From Funneliformis mosseae (lineage: Eukaryota; Glomeromycota; Glomeromycetes; Glomerales; Glomeraceae): a stretch of DNA of 11,078 nucleotides. Both the position numbers and the translations under genes were made by a program. The stretch lies in assembly GCA_910592005.1 (NCBI GenBank), contig CAJVPP010003664.1, forward strand, positions 1 to 11,078, given 5' to 3'. Positions 1 to 6,667 of the stretch are shown piece after piece. Within the stretch, counting starts at the first letter, position 1; every line of letters begins with the position of its first letter. The notes beneath the pieces are model-generated. The model worked only from the letters and a program-made list of their open reading frames with translations, ran no database searches and was not told the origin of the DNA.

Positions 1-1
1 G

Positions 2-262
2 CCTGTTTGTCAACAACGTGGTACATTTGACTGCGGTCAGCTAATTCATTACAACAATTGTGTATAAACCCGATGTCATAGATATATTAAGAATTTCGTT
101 AACCATGATGATTACTGTCAAAATAATGTAAACGGTTGAAGTATAAATTCAGGAGATTGCGTAAATGAATCGACTATCCGATGTTCTGCATTTCCAGAAG
201 GTTGCAACTCTTACAATTGTGCCCCTCCAGCAGATAATGGATGGTATTATGATTGCGATTAA
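2..262 (+). pseudogene. 3' end of a cysteine-rich (probably secreted) protein gene, broken by two stops
   Basis: One frame runs from the left edge of the window to a TAA at 260-262 and reads as a cysteine-rich peptide of about 86 codons with ten cysteines (for example RCSAFPEGCNSYNC near the end, then WYYDCD). The spacing and the Gly/Asn/Asp content look like a small disulfide-rich extracellular domain. The frame is interrupted by TAA at 65-67 and TGA at 137-139. The codons between these stops keep the same cysteine-rich character, so they look like former coding sequence and not intron. I tried joining GT at 60 or 62 to the AGs near 141 and 152; each gave an immediate stop or a shifted frame. 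The 5' part lies outside the window. It could instead be an intact gene with sequencing errors. The family is not recognised. Confidence 0.42.
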
Positions 263-1292
263 TGAATTAGATTTACTACTATCAAATATTACAATATGAA
301 AACATTTAATTTATCAAAACTAAATTTTTTTTTTATGATAATAAATATTAAACTTTTTCAGCTTTAAGTATTGGGAATTAGAAAGGTTTTATTTTAATAT
401 TGCTAATATGTGAAATTTTTACTGTTTCTTGAAAAACGTGTGCTATTACATGACAGAGAATCTTAGAAATGCATATCCTTTCAAAGCATATCACAAAATT
501 TCAATTAATATGTCATGCATTTCATATTTTTGCTAATATCTTATTTATAACATTCATTTTTCGTAAAATAAAATATTCGAATCAAAAATTTTTATCAAAA
601 TGATTTCATTCATTAGATATTTTTTTTTTTTTTTAAAAAAAAAAAAATTTAAATACTAATACTTTTAATTAAATTTTTTATTATTTCGATTTTCTCTATA
701 CTTTAAATTTATTATTGATTTTTTTTCTTTATATCACGATCTTACCTTTTTTTACCCGGAAGAATAAACTTAAGTGAATCTATGATTCCGAATTTCTCAA
801 AAAAAAATCCTCGAAATTAGGGATCGGTGACCCACCGACCGTTTTGACAGACCGATTTTAAATTTAACAATTTTAGGTTTATATTATTCTAATAAGTTTT
901 ACTCAGAATTTATATACAATATATTATTTTTTTAAATTTATGTGACACAATGTTACCACGGACTTTTTTGATTAATTATAAATTTCATAAAGTTTTAATA
1001 ATAAAAAAAAGTTTATTTATTGAATTTGTTAAATACAAATAAATCTTAATTTACTAATTAATTATCTACACTATCGATTTTTAGATTTATTATAATAAAA
1101 TATAACATATTTGTCTATTTTTATTATATATCTGGAGGGAAATTTTTTATTGATTTATTGTATGCGCGAAAGGTGATCGACAATTTCATAAATTTAGTGT
1201 AACAGAAATATTTCAGAGATCACTCATATCGAATCGATTTTGTAAGTATCTCTGGTAAAAATTCAGCTTCTTTTTCTGTAAATAAATCTCGA
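263..1292. other. Intergenic AT-rich stretch, no gene seen
   Basis: No reading frame of note on either strand. It contains long A and T runs, a T15A13 inverted run, and one GC-richer island at 821-857 with a small hairpin (CGGTG, loop ACC, CACCG at 825-837). The segment from about 942 (TGTGACACAATGTTACC) onward faintly resembles the edge of a retrotransposon LTR, but I found no matching second copy in the window. Confidence 0.6.
620..647. repeat. T15A13 homopolymer inverted run
   Basis: Fifteen T followed directly by thirteen A, a near-perfect self-complementary low-complexity tract. It may be the remnant of a poly(A) tail plus slippage, or simple low complexity. Its exact length in an assembly is unreliable. 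Confidence 0.85.
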
Positions 1293-1637
1293 TTATATGA
1301 AGTGATATTTAATTAGAGCGAAATTAAAAAGAATGTTTGTTAGTGCTTTAGAAGGAGGACATTGTTTTAAAATTTCATTCTTATATTTCGTTATATGTGA
1401 ATAAGATAATGATGATGGAATGACGACTAAAGCGTAGGAGGTTCTAAAGATATAATATTCGTCAGTATTATTTGAGACATCATATGAGGTAGCGTTTGTT
1501 GACATTTTGTCATTTCTGCCAGAAGTGATGCTGTTGTGGCTTGTCAGGATACTTGCAGTTCTACAACAAATGCTAATAGATTGAACAGTTAAAGGCCACC
1601 TGATGTAAAAGATTTGTAGTACTATTTGTAGAATTGT
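1293..1637 (-). other. Possible decayed coding remnant, weak
   Basis: The minus strand is open for about 115 codons between a TGA at 1638-1640 and the stop at 1293. It includes an ATG at 1505 that gives 70 residues beginning MSTNATSYDVSNNTDEYYIF. The predicted peptide is Ser/Thr/Asn-rich. The surrounding 1440-1790 stretch is visibly less AT-rich than its neighbours, as old coding sequence would be. No motif is recognised and no splice sites join it convincingly to other frames, although fragments such as MNNSTNSTTN in another minus frame just upstream suggest frameshifting. It may equally be a chance open frame. Confidence 0.2.
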
Positions 1638-1800
1638 TCATCATTGATCTTTAACACTATAAACAGTTTATGCCATATGGATATTAGTGTCAGGTGATTT
1701 CACTTTATATAGTGTAAGTTATGGCCGTTCTCAAAAAGGAAGGTATAGGTATAAATTTAGTTATCTTCATACAGGAACTATGGGGGCCGTTTTTATATTG

Positions 1801-1816
1801 ATATTGATATCAATAT
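1801..1816. repeat. Perfect 16-bp palindrome
   Basis: ATATTGATATCAATAT reads the same on both strands. It lies at the edge where the GC-richer 1440-1790 stretch gives way to AT-rich DNA. Confidence 0.8.
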
Positions 1817-1901
1817 TAATAGAAAAAAAATTCGAGAATTCGAGAAGATATTATTAGGTTTCACTATTGGTTGGATAAATCATTTAAATTTTAATTGGTC
1901 T

Positions 1902-1919
1902 ATATTAATCGATTAATAT
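1902..1919. repeat. Perfect 18-bp palindrome
   Basis: ATATTAATCGATTAATAT is a perfect palindrome 85 bp beyond the 1801-1816 palindrome. It lies in the downstream flank of the kelch gene. Confidence 0.8.
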
Positions 1920-1964
1920 CAAAACTTATGAAAATTAACTTGATACTTATAATTTTTATTAAAT

Positions 1965-1982
1965 CCAACGCCAACGCCAACG
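1965..1982. repeat. (CCAACG)x3 microsatellite
   Basis: Three exact copies of the hexamer CCAACG followed by CAGCAG, standing out in AT-rich DNA about 145 bp past the stop codon of the kelch gene. No function is evident. Confidence 0.85.
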
Positions 1983-1989
1983 CAGCAGT

Positions 1990-1995
1990 TTTATT
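1990..1995 (-). terminator. Candidate polyadenylation signal AATAAA for the kelch gene
   Basis: AATAAA on the minus strand, about 130 nt downstream of the kelch stop codon. In DNA this AT-rich the hexamer is expected often by chance, so the call is weak. Confidence 0.22.
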
Positions 1996-2125
1996 CTAAT
2001 TCAAAAAAAATAATAATAATAAATATTTAAATATAGGAGCTTATTTACTATTTACTAGATTTTTTTTGATCTCTTGCCTAACCATATGAAGAACGTAATT
2101 TATAATATTTTCCAATATTCTGTAA

Positions 2126-4033
2126 TTATCCTTGAATTTTTGCGCCTGGATAAGTTTCACTTCCATGATTATAAACATTTCTAGAATTTTGTAATACCTG
2201 TTCATGATTATTTTGATTATAAATATTATAATTGTTTTGAGAGATTGGTAACATTTGTTGTCCATAAGTATTCCCTGGTATGGATAGAATGTTCTGCTCA
2301 TGGTAGTAAGCGCTATTATAAGCTGGTGTATTTGGAATCATTCCTTGCTCATAATTATTAATCTTTTGAGTAGGAATTATTACGACTTCATTACCTTCTT
2401 CAATTTCAGTAGTTGGTATTGCCTTTTCACTTTCTCTTCTATTTTTATTCCATCTATATAAAAAAAATACACCGAGTGCTAAAAAAAATCCAACAGCTAA
2501 TGATCCTATCGCTATACCAATCACAGTTGGTACTTGTAATTGCGTTGTTTGTGTTGGAGAAGCGTTTGGTTGCACTTTTGAAGGATCAGTTGGAGTTTTT
2601 GGAGAAGGACTAATTATTGGAAATGTTGGATCAAAACTGTCTGTCCATATATATTCTTCATTATTACTAATATCAAGCAATAAAATATCATTATCTTCAT
2701 AACCTCGACCTATTGAGTTTAGTATATAAATTAATTCTTATGTAAAATTCAAATATTTTTAATATTTTATGATCAAATTGACACACTCGTATACATACCA
2801 AATGATACAACCATATATTTTCCAATTACGTTCGCTTCATGCCAACGTCTGGGACTCGGAATTTTTCCAGAAATTTTTGGAATGTACCACTCGTAATTTA
2901 TTAAATTTAATACGTAAAGCGCATTTTGAGATTGAAGATTTTCGTATTCCTTTGCCCCTCCGAAAATTATGACTCGTTGTCCATCCAATCCTTTATTAGA
3001 AGAATTTATTTATCATAATTAATTAAAATTTAAAATAATTATGACGTTATATAATATAATACCTACCAAGAACAGCAGAAAAAGAATTTCTGTTGGAAGG
3101 TATTGTCCCTGAAGTTATCTAACGTAAAATCTAATATGAGTTTATCAGCTGTTAGAAATCTTTATAAAGCGAACTTACCTTTGTGCTCCAATTATCATTA
3201 ATCGTATCATATATGTATACCTAAAGTTTCATTGATTGTTAAATATATAAACTCTCAATTTCTAATTATTTCATTTAAAATTCACCTCATTTAACGATAA
3301 AGCAAGATTATCAATGCCACCTAAATAACAATAATTTTATAAACAAGGAAATTGATAACGGATTGTAAAATGTTATAAAAATTATTTGCTTACCAATATA
3401 GATAATTAAATGATCGGAGATGAGGGTTGAACCAAAAACAGCTCTTGGAGAAGGCGCGTTAATTGAACTTCCTATTTTCCAATCTAAATTTAATGTATCG
3501 AAAATAATCATATCATTTCGATAATCATCAACGCTAGTATGTCCACCAAACAAATACATTTTCCCGTTATCATCAACAATGCCTTTTAGGTTATCTTTTC
3601 TGCCAATAGTGACATCAGACATTTTTGGAATACCCCATGAATAACTTCGAGTATCAAATGCATAAATTAAAGCCATTGCTTCAGTATTATCATAAGGAAT
3701 TCCTACATATAAAAACAAGGTGTTATTATGTGCACCACCTTTAACGGATGCAGCAGCCATATGTGCTGGAACTGTATTAATGCTTGTTAAATCATGCCAT
3801 GATATATTTTGAGTATTAAATGGGACAGTGACGTCTAAATAAAAAAATTCTTTTCCGATTCTTCTAGTAAACAGTTCATCTCGACCACCTAAGATATACA
3901 AATTACCATCAATAAGTGTGGACGTATGACTGGATCGTTTTGTTGGCTTGAAAAGCACATTTTGGCAATTTATTTTAATCAGTAATTGAATTAAAACCCA
4001 TGATACGATGTTTATGTAATAATTCTTTGACAT
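2126..4033 (-). CDS. Secreted/type I membrane kelch-repeat protein, six exons, 514 aa
   Basis: Six exons join in frame: 4033-3394, 3320-3286, 3220-3179, 3118-3067, 2990-2799 and 2709-2126 (stop TAA 2128-2126). The introns are 73, 65, 60, 76 and 89 nt, all GT-AG (donors GTAAGC, GTGAAT, GTAAGT, GTAGGT, GTATGT). The start ATG at 4033 gives a signal peptide: charged MSKNYY, hydrophobic core, likely cleavage near residue 23. About six kelch repeats follow, with Gly-Gly or Gly-X turns near residues 49-50, 110-111, 163-164, 214-215, 267-268 and 321-323, and blades such as VYIYDTINDNW. Kelch repeats fold into a beta-propeller that usually binds a protein or sugar partner; a galactose-oxidase-like propeller is the nearest well-known fold, but no catalytic Cys/Tyr set is evident. 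A Pro/Ser/Thr stalk (about 350-380), a membrane helix (about 381-405), a basic stop-transfer RWNKNRR and an Asn/Gln/Tyr-rich cytoplasmic tail (to 514) complete it. Several junctions split a glycine codon of the GG turn. The ligand is unknown; a cell-surface receptor or adhesion role is inference. Confidence 0.88.
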
Positions 4034-4908
4034 AATTAAAGAATTAAAGATAATTACAGTAAAAAATTAATTTTACACAAAAATAGAATATTTTATAATT
4101 AACGTTGTAATACATTGCTTTCGCAATGCGCATTTAATTTAGTGTAACATTGTACGTCGGCAGAAACTAAAAACAGCGAAATAATAAAACAAAAATTTTG
4201 TTTATTTACAAGATATCGCCATATCTTTTTTTATTTATCACAAAAAATTTTTTTTAACGTAAGTTTATAAACTTTTCAAAATCTCAAATTTTGGCGGCTT
4301 TTTCGTCTGTTGTGCCGAGCTTCAATGGTCCTGGATTATTTTCGTCATTCTGTTAATTTTTTTTTTTTTAAACATCACGATTATAAATTTCGGTATCCAC
4401 TGATAAATTCTCTCCATTTATGATTTAGATTGTATTTAACAGAAATTATTCGATTTTGCTGCTGCGCAAAAGTGCATTCTAAATATTGATTATTAAGCCA
4501 AATAAAGTTTATTAAAATAAATAGCGAATTTCTGAAATTTTAAATTGAACGACTCGGAGCTTTAAAATTCATTTTTTAATTATCAAGTTCAACATGAATT
4601 ATGAATAAATGAGTTTGTTGAATTATCAAATTATAAAGTATAATAATTTAGACAGAGAAATGTTAAAGTCTTAATTTTCTCCATAATTACACTATTTAAC
4701 GATCGTTAATATTTTTTAATTATGAGACCTTCGTAATAGATAAATATTTTTGGGTCTTGCGAATTTTTGATAATCATTTCTGAATTTATTCATTTTTTTT
4801 TGTTTAATTTTTTTTTTTTGGTTTGTTCAGATCTTCATCAATATTTTAATCGGTTTAGTTTGAACCTTGTGAATATCGAATTTGAAGATTATATAACTGT
4901 CTATATTA
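4034..4908. other. Upstream region of the kelch gene, no gene seen
   Basis: AT-rich, with long T runs and no supported reading frame on either strand. It holds a GC-richer patch near 4290-4350 of unknown meaning. It also holds a perfect 14-bp palindrome TTAACGATCGTTAA at 4696-4709, and a 14-nt string AATTTAGTGTAACA at 4136-4149 that also occurs at 1191-1204. The 117-codon open frame beginning at 4767 is rich in Phe/Asn from T runs and crosses the inverted-repeat element, so I do not call it a gene. Confidence 0.55.
4090..4097 (-). promoter_or_regulatory. TATA-like element upstream of the kelch gene
   Basis: TATAAAAT on the minus strand, 57-64 bp before the kelch start codon. Similar strings are common by chance at this base composition, so this is only a candidate core promoter. 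Confidence 0.2.
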
Positions 4909-5030
4909 TTGTTGTGACTGAAATTGATTTTCATCTGAAGTTGGAATTAATTGTGATTCCAATTTCAGACACCCTTTTTGTTTATCTGAATTCCAACTTC
5001 AGACAACTTATAAAAAACTATTTTAACCAA
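4909..5030. repeat. Inverted-repeat (MITE-like) element, copy 1
   Basis: Begins TTGTTGTGACTGAAATT and ends TTTTAACCAA, both shared with the copy at 5130-5292. Inside is a perfect 15-bp inverted repeat: TCTGAAGTTGGAATT at 4934-4948 and its complement at 4989-5003. A further imperfect copy of the arm (ATTCCAATTTCAGACACCC) lies in the loop. There is no coding capacity. The structure fits a small non-autonomous element or a hairpin-forming repeat. Confidence 0.7.
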
Positions 5031-5089
5031 TCACAATATGCCAATTTTTTTTTTTTTTACAATTTCGTAACTACAGTTTGCGGTTTGCA

Positions 5090-5104
5090 GGGGACTTCGT
5101 CCCC
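5090..5104. repeat. GC-rich hairpin GGGGAC-TTC-GTCCCC
   Basis: A perfect 6-bp stem with a 3-nt loop, embedded in GTTTGCGGTTTGCA-type sequence between the two inverted-repeat elements. It is conspicuous in AT-rich DNA. It could be the end structure of another mobile element; no partner copy is present in the window. Confidence 0.6.
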
Positions 5105-5129
5105 ATTTAGCATTAAGTGATTGATTGCA

Positions 5130-5292
5130 TTGTTGTGACTGAAATTTATTTTTGTCTGAAGTTGGAATTCAGACGATCTTCGAGTGTCTGGAATTGAGAT
5201 TTCAGTTAACTGAAATTAGAATTCCAATTTCAGACACCCTTTTTGTTATCTGAATTCCAACTTCAACAACTTATAAAAACTATTTTAACCAA
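5130..5292. repeat. Inverted-repeat (MITE-like) element, copy 2, longer form
   Basis: Same start and end strings as copy 1 at 4909-5030, in the same orientation. It has a perfect 15-bp inverted repeat, TGAAGTTGGAATTCA (5157-5171) with its complement at 5251-5265. About 40 bp of centre absent from copy 1 includes a perfect 18-bp palindrome at 5199-5216 (ATTTCAGTTAACTGAAAT) and the CAGAC...GTCTG pair around 5170-5190. Copy 1 is best explained as an internal deletion of this form, or this form as an expansion of copy 1. Confidence 0.72.
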
Positions 5293-5296
5293 CTAA

Positions 5297-5930
5297 GGAA
5301 TGGGGACTGTTGTTAAGGAGAAACCGATCAAACCTAAAAAATAATAAAAGAATAAATTAAATATTAAAAAAAAATTTAAATATATAAACTAAATAAAAAA
5401 AATAAAATAAACGGCTTACCTTCGCCGCGGTAACGAATCGGACGGTTCCGTTCGAAGGTTCCTGGCCTAAGTGGAGAGAGAAACCAATCGAACTAAAAAA
5501 AAAATAAAAGAATAAATTAAATATTAAAAAAAAAAATAATAAACATATAAACTAAATAAAAAAAAAACATAAACGGCTTACCTTCGCTGCGGTAACGAAT
5601 CGGTCGGTTCCGTTCGAAGGTTCCGTCCGGTTCCTAGCCTAAGTGGAGAGAGAAACCGATCGAACCTAAAAAAAATAAAAGAATAAATTAAATATTAAAA
5701 AAAAAATAAATATATAAAATATAAACTAAAAAAAAATAAAATAAAATAACTTTAACAGCTTACCTCCGCCTTCGTTCGAAGGTTCATAGCCTAAGCGGAG
5801 GAACAGATCGAACCTAAAAAATAAAAGAATAAATTAAATATTAAAAAAAATTATAAATAAATAAATCAAAAATTAAAAAAAAAAATAAGAATTTTAGTCA
5901 ACCGGACTGTTCCGTTCGAAAACAATGTTC
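5297..5930. repeat. Tandem array, period 146-182 bp, with splice-like cores
   Basis: Each unit has a GC-richer core (plus strand ACGGCTTACCTTCG... through GTTCGAAGGTTCC to GCCTAAG) followed by an A-rich spacer. Cores start at 5411, 5573 and 5755, with a truncated core around 5898-5922 and a tail-only unit at 5297-5410. One A-rich spacer block recurs essentially unchanged at 5346-5369, 5506-5529, 5677-5700 and 5823-5846. On the minus strand every complete core is bounded by a pyrimidine-rich acceptor-like end (TCTCTCCACTTAG or a variant) and a donor-like GTAAGC, leaving exon-like blocks of 27 nt (5790-5764), 57 nt (5638-5582) and 47 nt (5466-5420). The 57-nt block is open in frame 0 and ends NGTDRFVTAAK. 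No gene containing these blocks was found, so I call it a repeat. Confidence 0.85.
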
Positions 5931-6003
5931 AAAATTGGAAATAAATAATCTTTATGATATTTATAAAATTAAATAAAATACATTTGTTACTTTCAAATAT
6001 TAA

Positions 6004-6031
6004 GGCCGGCCCCTGGCCGGCCATGATCATG
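6004..6031. repeat. Paired GGCCGGCC sites plus CATGATCATG palindrome
   Basis: GGCCGGCC occurs at 6004-6011 and 6015-6022 separated by CCT, giving a strong GC hairpin. It runs directly into the 10-bp palindrome CATGATCATG (6022-6031). Such GC-only octamers are very unlikely by chance here, so this may be the end or insertion scar of a mobile element. It lies inside a 75-codon plus-strand open frame (5954-6181) that I do not regard as a gene. Confidence 0.7.
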
Positions 6032-6500
6032 AATCTAGTTATTCTCATTGTAAAAGACAATTATTTTTTGAAGTGGTTGACCTTAAAGAATAAAATGCTC
6101 AAAATAGCTTATAAAAACAATTATCCAAATCAGTTTATCAAGCTACATATAATCGATAACCTGAATATCAGCGTGTTTTAAGCATAATGTTTTTGATAAA
6201 ATGTTTTTTATTTATAATGTTGGGTCAAATCTATACTATATTTTTTTAAAAAACAGAATAATATATAATGGGAGAAAGGATAAGTTCTTATTTAATTACA
6301 TTGATAAAACTATCATAAATATCAAAATCCGCAATTTATTTGAAATGATATATTAAAATGTAATGCTAAGAGGATAAAAAAGGAAATAATAATCCTTTAA
6401 TTTGAATTCAAACACTAATTCTTAAATTAAAATAACATTACGAAATGTCTATATACTAAGAAAGCTTAATAGTTTTATAATATGTAGAAGGTTATTAATA
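6032..6500. other. AT-rich spacer, nothing recognised
   Basis: No reading frame with coding character, no repeat and no RNA gene seen on either strand. Confidence 0.5.
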
Positions 6501-6509
6501 GAGATATTC

Positions 6510-6661
6510 AGGCAGAAGTCAGGTAGATTTTATAGAGTATTGAGTTTTTAAAGATCAAGGTTTGATATCCATCAAGGAATTGGGTAAATTTGGTAGGCTA
6601 TTTATTTGTGTATCAAAGCAACTGAGTTTTCGTTAAGGAATCTGGTAAAGTTGGTAAGCTA
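6510..6661. repeat. Degenerate minisatellite, about 61-bp period
   Basis: Two clear copies of a 29-nt block ending TTGGTAGGCTA / TTGGTAAGCTA lie at 6572-6600 and 6633-6661 and match at 24 of 29 positions. A weaker earlier copy (GTCAGGTAGATTTTATAGAG, near 6518) and the shared TTGAGTTTT/CTGAGTTTT strings suggest a third. It sits immediately downstream of the kinase remnant. Confidence 0.5.
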
Positions 6662-6667
6662 AGCAAG

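Noticed and set aside
60..152. Intron that would remove the stops in the cysteine-rich frame
   Set aside because: The donor and acceptor pairs tried give an immediate stop or break the frame, and the interval itself reads as cysteine-rich coding sequence.
942..1270. Solo LTR beginning TGTGACACAATG
   Set aside because: No second copy, no primer-binding site and no target-site duplication could be seen; kept only as a remark.
2041..2301. 86-codon minus-strand open frame
   Set aside because: It is an alternative frame of the last kelch exon and its 3' flank; the kelch frame is supported by splice continuity and domains.
2413..2972. Plus-strand open frames of 66-67 codons
   Set aside because: They are antisense shadows of kelch exons 5 and 6.
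4767..5120. 117-codon plus-strand open frame
   Set aside because: Composed largely of T-run-derived Phe and inverted-repeat sequence, crosses repeat boundaries, and has no domain or codon pattern of a gene.
5440..5470. tRNA B-box-like string GTTCGAAGGTTCC in the tandem array
   Set aside because: The last conserved C of the box is wrong, no A box lies at the right distance, and no cloverleaf forms.
5297..5930. CRISPR array
   Set aside because: Units of 146-182 bp with A-rich spacers that are themselves repeated do not fit a CRISPR layout, and the genome is eukaryotic.
5954..6181. 75-codon plus-strand open frame
   Set aside because: Passes through the GGCCGGCC hairpin, has no recognisable motif, and such lengths occur by chance.
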